NCBI GenBank assembly: GCA_028867785.1
Contig: JAGWFS010000004.1
Location: forward strand, 62,001-126,000
DNA from: Nitrososphaerota archaeon
GTDB taxonomy: Archaea > Thermoproteota > Nitrososphaeria > Nitrososphaerales > Nitrosopumilaceae
Length of the DNA: 64,000 bases
Direction: 5' to 3'
A program made the position numbers and the translations under genes. The notes under the pieces are model-generated. The model did no database searches and was not told where the DNA came from. It was given only the letters and a program-made list of their open reading frames with translations. Below are positions 50,115 to 59,738 of the stretch, in pieces. Every line of letters starts with the position of its first letter. Position 1 is the stretch's first letter.

Positions 50115-51113
50115 TTAATTGTTAACTACGGCCCTTGAGCGCCAGTTCTTAGGATATGTGTTAGGGGCCATGATTATTCTTTTTATCTGAAAAGCAAATC
50201 CTTTTGTATTTTCAACTATCTCGTCTTCTGACATTATGGCTTCTGCAAGGGCCACAATTTCCCCCTTTAGCGTATAGATGCCAACCAGATCGCCTTTTTT
50301 GAGCCCGTTTGAGATTTCCAGTATTCCAGGTATCGCAAGCTGAGCTCCATGACAGAGTGCATCTACTGCAGAATCTCGTATGATTACAGATTTTATCTCA
50401 CTTAGGCAGTATTCTATTGGCATGAGTATTCTTCGCAGTTTTGATTCATCGTTCTTTTCCTTCCACAGTGCATACGCATCTACAAGATCATGCATCTTCA
50501 CAAGGTTAGAATCCTCGTTGAACTGTCCCACTCTAGTCCTTCTAAGCTCTATCATTGTAGCTCCAGACCCTAGGATCTCGCCCATGTCATAGAAAATTTT
50601 TCTAATATACGTTCCAGCCTCGCATAAAATACGCGAGAGTAAGAGCCTCTCTTTTTGTTCTATGATTTCAATCTCGTAAACGGTTCTTACTCTGGTCTGT
50701 CTTGATACGGCTGATCGTTGTGGGGGTTTTTGATAGATCTTTCCAGTTAATAGCTTGAGCACCTCGTCTAGCTTCTCTTTGGGAGGCAGGGAGTGCAGCC
50801 TTCCCAGAGCGTGATATTCCTTTGGTCCCAGTAGAAGAACTATCAATGCCTTTGTTGCCTCGCCAAAACCAATAGGTAGGATTCCCGACACTTGAGGATC
50901 AAGTGTACCACTATGTCCTGCCTTTGGAACGCTGAGTATTTTCTTTACCCATGCAACAGTTTCATGACTTGTGGGACCGTTTGGTTTGTCCAGCAATATG
51001 AAACCATAATCTAGTAATTGCTCGATCGATCTCTTGTCATAGTAGGTACCATACGAATCATTTGGTATGTCTTGGTCTATGACCCTAAGATTTTCTAGTT
51101 GTTTGAGTGTCAT
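50115..51113 (-). CDS. cbf5: H/ACA RNA-protein pseudouridine synthase Cbf5
   Basis: The 332-residue protein has a TruB catalytic core with the active-site GTLDPQVSG (Asp72) and the LDKPNGPTSHETVAWVKK motif, and a C-terminal PUA domain (IIRDSAVDALCHGAQLAIPG onward). It converts uridines guided by H/ACA RNAs, also acting in tRNA. It overlaps cmk by 29 bases. Confidence 0.94.
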   Translation of the reverse strand: MTLKQLENLRVIDQDIPNDSYGTYYDKRSIEQLLDYGFILLDKPNGPTSHETVAWVKKILSVPKAGHSGTLDPQVSGILPIGFGEATKALIVLLLGPKEYHALGRLHSLPPKEKLDEVLKLLTGKIYQKPPQRSAVSRQTRVRTVYEIEIIEQKERLLLSRILCEAGTYIRKIFYDMGEILGSGATMIELRRTRVGQFNEDSNLVKMHDLVDAYALWKEKNDESKLRRILMPIEYCLSEIKSVIIRDSAVDALCHGAQLAIPGILEISNGLKKGDLVGIYTLKGEIVALAEAIMSEDEIVENTKGFAFQIKRIIMAPNTYPKNWRSRAVVNN

Positions 51114-51681
51114 AATGATTTTTCACTGTCTTTTTTGCAAGTTCAAGAACTTGTCCCGGTCCCAGTCCATCCGTGTTTATTATTTCGTCAAACACGGATA
51201 AATCGTCTCCGAAATTAAATCCATACAGTTTTTTGTATATCATTTTATTTTCTTCATATCTTTTCTTCACAATCCCGGAAGCATCATCATATGATATATT
51301 GTCTCGCGTAGTCATTCTTTTTGCACTAATTTCCTGCGAGCCTGCAAGCCATATCTTGATTCCTTCCTTGACCAGCCATGGAAGTGTATAGCTGGTCATT
51401 ACCACGTCTTCAGTTACAAACATCTTCTTTAGTTTCTCGTCAACTACCTTGTCAAACTCTGGATTTCCTTTCCTCATGTTTAGAAACTTCATTCCCGCTT
51501 CAGTGTCCCAAAAATCATCCCGCTCTGTTTCAAATCCCTCTTCTTTTGCCATGTCTTTAAGTACGTCTCCTCCACTAAGATACTTTAGGCCAAACTCCTT
51601 TGCAAGGCCTTTTGCTATAGTGGTCTTTCCAATGGCTGGAGGACCTGATATTATTACTGATCTGAGCAATTTAGTTTGCAT
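51085..51681 (-). CDS. cmk: cytidylate kinase (archaeal type)
   Basis: The 198-residue enzyme has a P-loop GPPAIGKT (13-20), a GGDVLKDMAKEEGFET segment and the RDNISYDDASGIVKKRY lid. It phosphorylates CMP. Neighbour order secY-adkA-cmk-cbf5 is conserved in archaea. Confidence 0.92.
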   Translation of the reverse strand: MQTKLLRSVIISGPPAIGKTTIAKGLAKEFGLKYLSGGDVLKDMAKEEGFETERDDFWDTEAGMKFLNMRKGNPEFDKVVDEKLKKMFVTEDVVMTSYTLPWLVKEGIKIWLAGSQEISAKRMTTRDNISYDDASGIVKKRYEENKMIYKKLYGFNFGDDLSVFDEIINTDGLGPGQVLELAKKTVKNHYDTQTTRKS

Positions 51682-51737
51682 CCATTATGATCTTGGTAAG
51701 TTGTGTGGTTATGCCTCTAAAGGAAACAGGTGCCAAG

Positions 51738-52352
51738 TCAGATGGTATGATTTGTTCCATTGTTAAACCCCATTGCACTCACAATTCCTCTTGCCGCATC
51801 ATCAATTTTGCCTTCAGTGTTAAGAACCATCTTTATCGGAGAGCCGCACAGTATTGAACAGGTCGATAGCATCGCGCTTGTAACGTCAAGTTCTTTCTTT
51901 ATGGCATCGATTGATACAATGTCACGGTTTCTTGTAGTGTCTTTCATTCTTCGGTTGTATATCTCCTCTGGCCTTGCGGTGATCATAATAAAGCTGTCAG
52001 GCACTAGGATTTCCAATACATTATGGGGCAGACCTGGATAGAATCCCTCCTTTGTAGAGATAAACGCGTGAGTGTCTACAATCACAGCCTCATCTGTTAT
52101 TGAAGCAATTTTCCTTGCCGCCATCGATTGGAGATCTTTTTGTTCCTTTACTGTTAATCTGCGAAGATCATCCCTGCTTTGTATCCCCTTGGTCTTTTTT
52201 GCTTCGTCAAACATCACAGTGCCAAATATTGATACGCTAACGCTGATGTTTTTTTCTTTTAGTATACCAACAACTTTGGAAACAACGGTGGTTTTTCCAA
52301 CGCCGGGTATTCCGACAATTATGACTCTCTTACTTTCTGCCAAGTAGAGCAC
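51738..52352 (-). CDS. adkA: adenylate kinase (archaeal type)
   Basis: The 204-residue AMP kinase has the P-loop GIPGVGKT (14-21) and the DEAVIVDTHAFISTKEG and TARPEEIYNRRMKD motifs. The archaeal AdkA type has no zinc lid. It overlaps secY by 23 bases and is followed by cmk, so nucleotide kinase genes ride on the secretion/ribosome operon. Confidence 0.92.
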   Translation of the reverse strand: MLYLAESKRVIIVGIPGVGKTTVVSKVVGILKEKNISVSVSIFGTVMFDEAKKTKGIQSRDDLRRLTVKEQKDLQSMAARKIASITDEAVIVDTHAFISTKEGFYPGLPHNVLEILVPDSFIMITARPEEIYNRRMKDTTRNRDIVSIDAIKKELDVTSAMLSTCSILCGSPIKMVLNTEGKIDDAARGIVSAMGFNNGTNHTI

Positions 52353-53763
52353 CCAAGGTAGGCATCACTTCTTCTACTCTTTCTCTTACTAGCAAGTTGT
52401 AATAGTTAATCAAGATGTCAACTGTAAGTAGCATACCTGTCCCTGAGCCAAATGTTCCAAGTACGTTTGATATACCAGCCAACAATCCCAGAATGATGGA
52501 ACCAATTATTGTAACAGATGGGATGTATTTTTGCAGTAAGTTTTCAACTGGTTGGTTAGAACGCCTAAAACCAGGTATCTGTACTTCGGCATCAAGCAGG
52601 TTCTTTGCCGCACTTTTTGCAGACAAGCCACCAAGCTCAATCCAGAGTCTTCCAAAGAGAACAACAATTCCCACCATGAATAAGATGTATGCGACAGCAC
52701 GTCCAGGATCCAGTGCAACTATATCAAGACCTAGCGGAGCCGTTACATAGTAGAGTATGCCTCCGGTCGGAGTGGAAGGCGAGGTCGGATCAAACATTCC
52801 CAAGAAATTCAAAATCTGGTTCGAGTTTCTGGGATTAAAGTTGGCCCACATTATCTGGCCAATGAACACGGCGTTAGCGGTAAGTGCAGACGCCAAGATG
52901 ACAGGAATGTTTGAGACGTACATCAATTTGATTGGGTATACTGCGGAAAATCCTCGGTATTTTGTTGATACAATAGGAATCTCGACTTTGATTCCCTGAG
53001 TATACACTAGGATCAGCAATACAGCAGCCGTAATCGCTAGGCCAAAGATGCTAGGTATTTGGTTGGCCCTAAACAGCAGATTACTAAAGTCATGGTGCAG
53101 AAATGCCGAGATGATATTTGCAATAACTCCTACCGGGCCTCCGTCGCCTGCCGGAATTGGGCTAATTAGAGCCCAAACAACCTGCTGGGCCACACCTGCT
53201 GCAATAAACAAGCTGATTCCGCTTCCGATTCCCCATCCCTTCTGAACCAGTTCGTCTAGCAACATGATGATTATTGATGCACCTACAAGTTGTCCAATCA
53301 GAATAATGGCAGCTTCGTGACTTGGAAGTCTTGGACCATATACGGCCATGCCATACAGTGAAGATTCGGCAATGATTACAATGTATGTTACAATCTTTGT
53401 TGCTGTTTGATAGAGTTCTCTGTCTTCTGGTTTTTTAAAGTCCAAGTGGAATATTTCTGAACCTTTCAAGAGCTGCATCAAGAGCCCGGCCGTTACTATG
53501 GGCCCTATACCAAGTTCTACAAGCGTACCTTGCTGTGATGCAAAAATTACTCTGGCAAAAGCAAGAAAGTCAAATGCAGGAGTTGATGCGCCGTATAGCG
53601 GTGTCTGCCCCATTATCATGTATATGAAAAGGGCTACACCACACCAGATCAGCCTTATATGCAGCGGGATTTTTTTCTTGGGTTTTGGTACCTGTGGAAT
53701 ATAGGTCTCTGCCTTTGAAATTATTGTCCTGAGAAAACCCTTTGATGTCTCTTCTTCACTCAT
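52330..53763 (-). CDS. secY: preprotein translocase subunit SecY
   Basis: The 477-residue channel subunit has ten transmembrane segments, with the plug region after the first helix (GQTPLYGAS) and the conserved WIELGGLSAKSAAKNLLDAE cytosolic segment before helix nine. It is the core of the Sec translocon with SecE and Sec61-beta. It overlaps rpl15 by four bases. Confidence 0.95.
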   Translation of the reverse strand: MSEEETSKGFLRTIISKAETYIPQVPKPKKKIPLHIRLIWCGVALFIYMIMGQTPLYGASTPAFDFLAFARVIFASQQGTLVELGIGPIVTAGLLMQLLKGSEIFHLDFKKPEDRELYQTATKIVTYIVIIAESSLYGMAVYGPRLPSHEAAIILIGQLVGASIIIMLLDELVQKGWGIGSGISLFIAAGVAQQVVWALISPIPAGDGGPVGVIANIISAFLHHDFSNLLFRANQIPSIFGLAITAAVLLILVYTQGIKVEIPIVSTKYRGFSAVYPIKLMYVSNIPVILASALTANAVFIGQIMWANFNPRNSNQILNFLGMFDPTSPSTPTGGILYYVTAPLGLDIVALDPGRAVAYILFMVGIVVLFGRLWIELGGLSAKSAAKNLLDAEVQIPGFRRSNQPVENLLQKYIPSVTIIGSIILGLLAGISNVLGTFGSGTGMLLTVDILINYYNLLVRERVEEVMPTLGALLGRK

Positions 53764-54182
53764 GCTTCTGCGAGCACCTCGCCACCAGATTTCTTGATTT
53801 TTTCTTCTGCAGAAACAGAGAATCGCTCTACTTTTACAAGGTAAGCATTCTTTGTTTGTCCTCCTCCTAACAACTTGTCATAGCCAAGTTCTGAGAGATC
53901 TATTACCTTCTTTCCGCCTTCTTGTTTTCCATGTTTTGCATAGATATCATCTAGATCTCTTACACTTGCCCATTTTCTTACCAGGTTTGGATGTGGCGGG
54001 TGAGTAGAATCATGACCAAAATGATTCGGATCCGTTAAGAGCATTCTGATAAAGTGATGTTTATGCATGCCAGATTTTCCCAGTCCTCCCTTGTGACCGC
54101 TAGATCTGTGCTGCCCTATCTGTCCCCAGCCGTGGTTTCTTCCTCCCCTGTATTTTCTTGTCTTGCGCAGCCTAGTTGCCAT
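53760..54182 (-). CDS. rpl15: 50S ribosomal protein L15 (uL15)
   Basis: The 140-residue protein has the Gly/Arg/His-rich start (TRKYRGGRNHGWGQIGQHRS) and the conserved GHKGGLGKSGMHKHHF. It lies between rpl30 and secY, one base after rpl30. Confidence 0.94.
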   Translation of the reverse strand: MATRLRKTRKYRGGRNHGWGQIGQHRSSGHKGGLGKSGMHKHHFIRMLLTDPNHFGHDSTHPPHPNLVRKWASVRDLDDIYAKHGKQEGGKKVIDLSELGYDKLLGGGQTKNAYLVKVERFSVSAEEKIKKSGGEVLAEA

Positions 54183-54183
54183 T

Positions 54184-54660
54184 TTACATCATTAGCCTCA
54201 CTTGTGCAAGAAGTTCTTTGTGATTTCCCAAAATACCCCCTTCCCCATACATTTTCTTGGTACTTCTCTTGAATCCATGTTTTGGAGGAGCTAGGGCAAA
54301 CCAAGGTTTAAGCGGCTTTAGCTTTGATAAAGCGGCAGATCCTTCTGCTAACGACTTGGCCAGATCGTCCGTAGTCTTGAATCCTAGTTTTGCAATGTCT
54401 TCAGAAGTAAGTTTTCGATATCCTGATTTTCTAGCCCTCTTTTCTAAAAGCTCTTTTGCAGTAGGGGTGTCAATTTCTTGCCAAGAGACATAGTGCTTAA
54501 TCTTGTTCAGCATTCCTTTGGTATTGTCTTTTTCCGGGATTATGGTTGCCCTGAATCTTTTATCCAGATGAAGTAAATCCAGCGTAGTGTTTGCCCAGTG
54601 GGGAACATTGATTGTTCCCTTCATTCTAACTACCAAGAAAGCTTTTCCCATTGCACTCAA
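54184..54660 (-). CDS. rpl30: 50S ribosomal protein L30 (uL30)
   Basis: The 158-residue archaeal-type uL30 has VVRMKGTINVPHWANTTLDL, the KHYVSWQEIDTPTAKELLEK region and the C-terminal APPKHGFKRSTKKMYGEGG. It overlaps rps5 by four bases. Confidence 0.94.
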   Translation of the reverse strand: MSAMGKAFLVVRMKGTINVPHWANTTLDLLHLDKRFRATIIPEKDNTKGMLNKIKHYVSWQEIDTPTAKELLEKRARKSGYRKLTSEDIAKLGFKTTDDLAKSLAEGSAALSKLKPLKPWFALAPPKHGFKRSTKKMYGEGGILGNHKELLAQVRLMM

Positions 54661-55286
54661 CCTTGACTAAATGTTTGTCTCAAGCAATTCAAAACTGCTC
54701 GTGATGTGGATGTCATTGTATTTGTTGAACCCGTACTTTTTGTCCATGCGTCTTTCAAACCTGCTAATTTCAATAGATTTCTAATATTACCACCTGCTAC
54801 AAGTCCTAGACCTCTGGGGCCTGGAATAATCTCCACTGTTACGCTACCACCCCTGCCTCTAACCTTGAAAGGTACAGAGTGATGCTGATCACACTTGCAT
54901 TCCCAGCTTCCACAGCCCAATTTTACTGGACTTACGTTAAGATATGCTTGGTTGGTAGCCTTTTCAATAGCAATTCGCATTTGTTTTGATTTTCCCTGTC
55001 CGATTCCAAGCCAGCCGTTCTCATCCCCTGCGGCTACAAGTGCCTTGAATCTAGTATATTCTCCGTTAGTAGTCTGCTTTTGTACAATACCGACATCAAT
55101 AACTTCAGTCTTGATTCCCGGCAACAATTTCTTAATAATTCCCGCTTCTTGAATTCGATAACCATTTTCATAGATTTCTTTCATGGTAGTAATCTTGTCA
55201 GTAGCAACTAGCTTTCCCAGGGTAGTCCTTGGTACCCACACCACTTCTGGTTCTCGTGATCTTTGTCTTGTTTCTGATCTGCTCAT
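54657..55286 (-). CDS. rps5: 30S ribosomal protein S5 (uS5)
   Basis: The 209-residue archaeal uS5 has an N-terminal extension (VWVPRTTLGKLVATDKITTM), the KALVAAGDENGWLGIGQGKS double-stranded-RNA-binding fold and RGRGGSVTVEIIPGPRGLGL. Overlaps rpl18 by four bases. Confidence 0.94.
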   Translation of the reverse strand: MSRSETRQRSREPEVVWVPRTTLGKLVATDKITTMKEIYENGYRIQEAGIIKKLLPGIKTEVIDVGIVQKQTTNGEYTRFKALVAAGDENGWLGIGQGKSKQMRIAIEKATNQAYLNVSPVKLGCGSWECKCDQHHSVPFKVRGRGGSVTVEIIPGPRGLGLVAGGNIRNLLKLAGLKDAWTKSTGSTNTMTSTSRAVLNCLRQTFSQG

Positions 55287-55771
55287 TTAGTTTTTACCTC
55301 GCTGTCTATCGCTGATTTCACTTTATCGATCTCATTTGTAACTTTGAGATGCTTTCCGGTAATCCTCTCTGTAGAGGGAAAAGTTTCCTCATCTGCGGGT
55401 ACCTCAAGTCCAGCATCTATTATTCCTTTCAATGCGGCTGCGATTCTTTGAGTATATCTTCTGGTACCAACATAAAGGACCGCACTATCAATTCCATGAG
55501 CCAGTGCTTTTTTACCTGCCAGATATCCTGTCAGATAAGCAGCAGGAATGCTTTTTCTTGAACCCTTCCAGCCCTTTTTCAAAAGAGATCGAGAATGAGC
55601 TGACGATAGAACTTTGTCTCCTGCCAGTTCTGGCTTGTGAATCTGTACAAGTGTATTTTCGTTTGATATCTGAACTGTGATAAAGTCTCGCCTACCCATG
55701 AGAAGATTCCTTCTTCTTCCATAGTTGGTTTTTTCTTCACGAGACCTGCGTAATATTTGCGAATATGCCAT
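55283..55771 (-). CDS. rpl18: 50S ribosomal protein L18 (uL18)
   Basis: The 162-residue protein binds 5S rRNA. It has KTNYGRRRNLLMGRRDFITV and AAYLTGYLAGKKALAHGIDS. It lies 46 bases downstream of the argF stop and heads the ribosomal part of the operon in this window. Confidence 0.94.
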   Translation of the reverse strand: MAYSQILRRSREEKTNYGRRRNLLMGRRDFITVQISNENTLVQIHKPELAGDKVLSSAHSRSLLKKGWKGSRKSIPAAYLTGYLAGKKALAHGIDSAVLYVGTRRYTQRIAAALKGIIDAGLEVPADEETFPSTERITGKHLKVTNEIDKVKSAIDSEVKTK

Positions 55772-55817
55772 CTATACTACCTGTTTACAAAAAATTTTGG
55801 TGAAGCTCTTATAAACG

Positions 55818-56735
55818 TTAGACTCGTCGCAGCAATGCTACCATAAGAGCCTTTTGAGCGTGGAGTCTATTTTCAGCTTCGTCCCAAACCACGGACTGTG
55901 GACCGTCAATTACTTCGCTTGTAACCTCCTGACCTCTTTTAGCAGGCAGACAGTGCATGAAAATTGCAGACGGATTAGCTTTTTTCATCAAGGACGAGTT
56001 TACCTGAAAGCGTGGAAGAAAATCATTTGTCCTGTCAGTTGTTTGATGGTGTATGGAAACAAAAGTGTCAGTAACTACTATGTCGGCTCCATTTACAGCA
56101 GTCTCTGGATGATTTGACATTTTGACTTCTGTCAGTTTGGAAGATGCTTTTATTACATCTGGATTTGGTTCGTATCCCTTCGGAGTTGCAATACTAATGC
56201 TGATGCCAGTCTTTGCACAACCATATATCATAGAGCTGCATACGTTGTTACCATCTCCTATCCATGCAAGCTTGAGGCCTGCCAACTTCTTCTTTTTTTC
56301 TTTTATCGTCATAAGATCCGCCAGTATTTGACATGGATGAAAAGAATCAGAGAGGCCATTTATTACAGAAACAGGCGAGTTTTTTGCAAGTAATTCCAAT
56401 TCATCATGAGAATAAACCCTGGCCATTATCAAGTCCACATATCGTGAAAGCGTTTTTGCCGTGTCTTCTATGGTTTCTCCCCTTTTTAGCTGCAATTCGT
56501 CAGCAGACAGATTCAAAGCGTGTCCACCTAGTTGAAACATTCCAGTTTCAAAGCTTACTCTTGTCCTAGTAGATGGCTTTTGAAAGATCATTGCAAGAGT
56601 TTTATTTTTAAGAAGAGGTTTTGAAACTCCCTTTTTTAGATCCTTTTTCATCTTTATTGCGTCATCTATTATTCCAAGCAGTTCGGATTTTCCAAGCTCG
56701 TTTAATGTTAACAGATCCTTTGTTTTTAATTTCAT
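55818..56735 (-). CDS. argF: ornithine carbamoyltransferase
   Basis: From ATG 56735 the protein is 305 residues. It has the carbamoyl-phosphate site KPSTRTRVSFETGMFQLGGH, the ornithine-binding HCLPAKRGQEVT and SHDELELLAKNSP. It makes citrulline for arginine synthesis. The ATG overlaps the ftsY TGA (ATGA), which favours it over ATG 56747. Confidence 0.94.
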   Translation of the reverse strand: MKLKTKDLLTLNELGKSELLGIIDDAIKMKKDLKKGVSKPLLKNKTLAMIFQKPSTRTRVSFETGMFQLGGHALNLSADELQLKRGETIEDTAKTLSRYVDLIMARVYSHDELELLAKNSPVSVINGLSDSFHPCQILADLMTIKEKKKKLAGLKLAWIGDGNNVCSSMIYGCAKTGISISIATPKGYEPNPDVIKASSKLTEVKMSNHPETAVNGADIVVTDTFVSIHHQTTDRTNDFLPRFQVNSSLMKKANPSAIFMHCLPAKRGQEVTSEVIDGPQSVVWDEAENRLHAQKALMVALLRRV

Positions 56736-58162
56736 TTCTTCATCCATCCAAACATAGAATGCTTCTTTTTTGGTTTTTCATCTTCAGATACTTTTTCGTT
56801 AATTTCCTCTTCAATAACATCTTTCTCTTCTTCTTTTGTTGATTTTGGCCTACCATCAGAAATCCATCGTCGTATCTTTGATGCAAGTTTTCTTGCCTCA
56901 TCATCACTTTCAGGAGGCTGAACATCATACAAATCTGAGTACTTTTCAATGTCCTTAGTTGTAATTCCAGCGAACGGATCACTATCTTCACCAAGTATTT
57001 CTTCCGTGGGTTTAGTTTTTACATCTTGTTTGATCTTTGGTTCAGGTTTTGACACGATCTCTTTTTCAACAGCAGCCTCGGTTTTCTCCACAGGTGGCGA
57101 CATGGGTTTGGCTACAGCAACATCCGGCTTTACTTCCCTTATCTCGACTTTTGGCTCTTCTTCCATGTCTTTCTTTTCTTCAACAATGCTCACTTTTTCT
57201 TCTACTTGTTGCAGGGGTTTTTCCTTTTGAGTTGCATGTATTTCAGGCAAAGGCTCTTGCAACCCAAACAAGGATTCCAAGAACGAGTCTTTGTCAAACG
57301 GTTTTAGATCTTTGTATTCCTGGCCCACCCCCAAGTAGAGAATTGGGCTTGATGTTATTTTCACTATGGATATTGCAGCTCCCCCGCGTGCATCTGCGTC
57401 GCTTTTGGTAAGTATTGCTCCGTCAAACTTGGTGTAATTGTGGAACTCCCTTGCCTGGCTGACCGTATCATTTCCCGCAAGCGAATCACCTACAAATAAT
57501 TTCAGATCGGGGTTTACTACCTTGTTGATTTTTGATATCTGGTCCATCAGATTCTTGCTTGTCTGCATCCTTCCTGCAGTATCTATCAGTACACAGTCTA
57601 CCTTGTGAGACTTTGCATATAATACAGCGTCTCGAGATACCGCAGCAGGATCAGAACCATAGTTTTGTGCTACAACTTTGATGTTTAGTCTTTTTCCGTG
57701 CTCACTTATCTGTTCAATCGCTCCAGCCCTGTAAGTATCCGCTGCTGCAATTACTGCTGAAAACTTGTTTTCACGCAAAAGATTTGCAAACTTTGCTATG
57801 GTAGTGGTTTTTCCAGTTCCGTTTATGCCCATAAATGAGATAATGTATGGTTCTCCCTTTTCCTTCTTTTTTTGGATATTAGATAGAATGTCGATTTTTG
57901 CTGTGGAGTCAAACATGCTTGAAATGCTTTTCCGAAGGCTTTGCTTGACAAATTCATCTATGGTATCTTTTTGTACAGTTGTGCCAATTAGTTGTTTTTT
58001 CAAGTCAGACTTTAGTAGATCGATTACTTCAGTTGCGACATCAGATTCTAGCAGAGCTATCTCTAGCTCAAATAAAACCTCATCAATGTCTTTTTCCTTT
58101 AGTTCTTTCTCTCCAAGGCTCTTGACTGCTGATGAAAACGCATTTCGTAGCTTATCAAACAT
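56732..58162 (-). CDS. ftsY: signal recognition particle receptor FtsY, long C-terminal extension
   Basis: The 476-residue protein has the N-domain (1-90) and GTPase domain with G1 GINGTGKTT, DTYRAGAI, G3 DTAGRMQ, G4 TKSDADARG and GVGQEYKDLKPFD, ending near residue 297. A charged, acidic extension of about 180 residues follows and ends in a basic/aromatic tip (KKKHSMFGWMKK). The canonical acidic A domain is N-terminal in most FtsY. It docks ribosome-SRP complexes at the translocon. Confidence 0.93.
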   Translation of the reverse strand: MFDKLRNAFSSAVKSLGEKELKEKDIDEVLFELEIALLESDVATEVIDLLKSDLKKQLIGTTVQKDTIDEFVKQSLRKSISSMFDSTAKIDILSNIQKKKEKGEPYIISFMGINGTGKTTTIAKFANLLRENKFSAVIAAADTYRAGAIEQISEHGKRLNIKVVAQNYGSDPAAVSRDAVLYAKSHKVDCVLIDTAGRMQTSKNLMDQISKINKVVNPDLKLFVGDSLAGNDTVSQAREFHNYTKFDGAILTKSDADARGGAAISIVKITSSPILYLGVGQEYKDLKPFDKDSFLESLFGLQEPLPEIHATQKEKPLQQVEEKVSIVEEKKDMEEEPKVEIREVKPDVAVAKPMSPPVEKTEAAVEKEIVSKPEPKIKQDVKTKPTEEILGEDSDPFAGITTKDIEKYSDLYDVQPPESDDEARKLASKIRRWISDGRPKSTKEEEKDVIEEEINEKVSEDEKPKKKHSMFGWMKK

Positions 58163-58173
58163 GACAGATTTCC

Positions 58174-58599
58174 TTATTGCGTAGAACTGCGACTTGATTG
58201 TATAAGTTTGTTCATTTCTTGCTGCCCTTGCTCAAGTCTAATAGATACCTCTTGTCTCTGGGCTGCTAGTTGTTGAAGTACAATTTCCAACTCTTTTATT
58301 CTAGATTCCACATAGTTAATTGCAGAGTCTTTATCTTGTTCAATTGAGGTACCAGCTCCTACGTGTATGATCATTTTTTGGTTTGGTTCTATCTTTGCTT
58401 TTACATAGGCTCCCAGACCCACTGGCACAAGCGTCTCATTGACTGAATCTCCTATTGCTTTCATGGATTCAATAGCACTCACTGCTTCTTGCAAAAGCCT
58501 CATCACAGATTCTTCCTTCTGTACTACGTCTGCCAAGTATCCCTCAAGTGCCTGAAGCTGCTGCATTAAGGCCTGAGCTTGTTCTTCACTCATTTGCAA
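58174..58599 (-). CDS. pfdA: prefoldin alpha subunit
   Basis: The 141-residue protein is a coiled coil with the hairpins of the alpha type: QALEGYLADVVQKEESVMRL, VNETLVPVGLGAYVKAKIEP and IRLEQGQQEMNKLIQ. It partners the beta subunit (30304). It sits 11 bases before ftsY, as in many archaea. ATG 58593 is an alternative start. Confidence 0.9.
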   Translation of the reverse strand: MQMSEEQAQALMQQLQALEGYLADVVQKEESVMRLLQEAVSAIESMKAIGDSVNETLVPVGLGAYVKAKIEPNQKMIIHVGAGTSIEQDKDSAINYVESRIKELEIVLQQLAAQRQEVSIRLEQGQQEMNKLIQSSRSSTQ

Positions 58600-59038
58600 A
58601 AAACTCTCTTACCCGCCTATAAATGCATTCTGGAAAATGACGCAGTTTAGCCCACTGATTTGCCGCTTTGATATTTACTACCTTGTTGTCAAATCAGCTC
58701 ATGTCAATAGTTCTTATTGAGTAGAAAAGAATGAAAGTCATGTCATCAGACAGACAAATGCATCCTGCCACTTGTGCAGACTGCAAGAAAGAAACACAGG
58801 TACCTTTCCAACCAAAAGAAGGAAGGCCAGTATATTGTCGTGATTGTTTACCAAAACATCGTGGCGAAAGAAGATTTTAAGCTGAAATATGCTTAAATTC
58901 GTTTTTTATCACTAACAGTTTCAAGGGATCACCGAAAATTCCAACCACAAAACTTTCTTCCACCCATGTCCAGATGTCAACCAAGAGATCTCCACATGCG
59001 GGCTCATTTCTGGAAAACAATACAAAAAAGAAAGAGGG
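58600..59038. other. gap between pfdA and sod
   Basis: Apart from the zinc-binding microprotein gene (58731-58880) this stretch holds AT-rich promoter sequence of pfdA and about 150 bases after that gene in which I see only a doubtful 28-codon frame on the minus strand. Confidence 0.5.
58731..58880 (+). CDS. CxxC...CxxC zinc-ribbon microprotein
   Basis: The 49-residue protein MKVMSSDRQMHPATCADCKK continues ETQVPFQPKEGRPVYCRDCL and PKHRGERRF. Two CxxC pairs form one zinc site, as in the small CxxC-x17-CxxC proteins common in archaea, with a basic C-terminus that may bind RNA. ATG 58740 is an alternative start. Role unknown. Confidence 0.65.
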   Translation: MKVMSSDRQMHPATCADCKKETQVPFQPKEGRPVYCRDCLPKHRGERRF

Positions 59039-59662
59039 TTATGCTTTTGCCTTTGATAGTCTTGCGTCTATTTCATCCCAGTTTACGACATTCCACCATG
59101 CACCGACATAATCGGCTCTGCGATTTTGGTACTTGAGATAGTACGCATGTTCCCAAACATCCAATCCCAGCAATGGAATCAAACCTTTGGTTCTAGGACT
59201 TGTCTGGTTCGGCATTGTGACAAATTCGGTTTTCTTGCTTTGTGGATTGTATGCTAGCCAGCCCCAACCGCTTCCCTGAATAGCAATTGTATCCTTGGTG
59301 AATTTCTCTTTGAAACTATCAAAGCTGCCAAATGTTGCGTTAATTTCGTCGGCCAGTTTTCCACCCGGCTTTCCGCCACCGTTTGATTTCATGCTGGTCC
59401 AAAACAGCGAGTGATTGTCAAATCCCCCGCCATGGAAATTCACTGCGCCCCTCGTGTTTTCTGGAACTTTGTCCAGGCTTGCAAGCAGCTTTGTCAACTC
59501 CATGTTTTGCAGTTCAGAACTTAGAGTATCTAGGGCCTTGTTCAAGCCGTCAGTATAGGCTTGGTGATGTTTTGAGTGGTGTATTTCCATTGTCTTGGCA
59601 TCAATATGTGGCTCCAACGCGCCATATGCATATGGTAACTTTGGAAGTTCGTATTTTGCCAT
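59039..59662 (-). CDS. sod: superoxide dismutase, Fe/Mn type
   Basis: The 207-residue enzyme has the metal ligands in MEIHHSKHHQAYTDGLN, GGGFDNHSLFW and LLGLDVWEHAYYLKYQNRRA. It removes superoxide formed in aerobic respiration. Metal preference (Fe or Mn) is not certain from motifs; GSGWGWLAYNP and a Gln upstream are compatible with either. Confidence 0.93.
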   Translation of the reverse strand: MAKYELPKLPYAYGALEPHIDAKTMEIHHSKHHQAYTDGLNKALDTLSSELQNMELTKLLASLDKVPENTRGAVNFHGGGFDNHSLFWTSMKSNGGGKPGGKLADEINATFGSFDSFKEKFTKDTIAIQGSGWGWLAYNPQSKKTEFVTMPNQTSPRTKGLIPLLGLDVWEHAYYLKYQNRRADYVGAWWNVVNWDEIDARLSKAKA

Positions 59663-59738
59663 AAAATTCCACCACAGTTCTTTCCATTTATGGCTTTGGT
59701 TGCAAATGCATTTTATCTAGTCAAATTTCAGGTAGTTT

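Noticed and set aside
58921-59007. 28-codon minus-strand frame downstream of sod
   Set aside because: Too short, no motif and no separate promoter.
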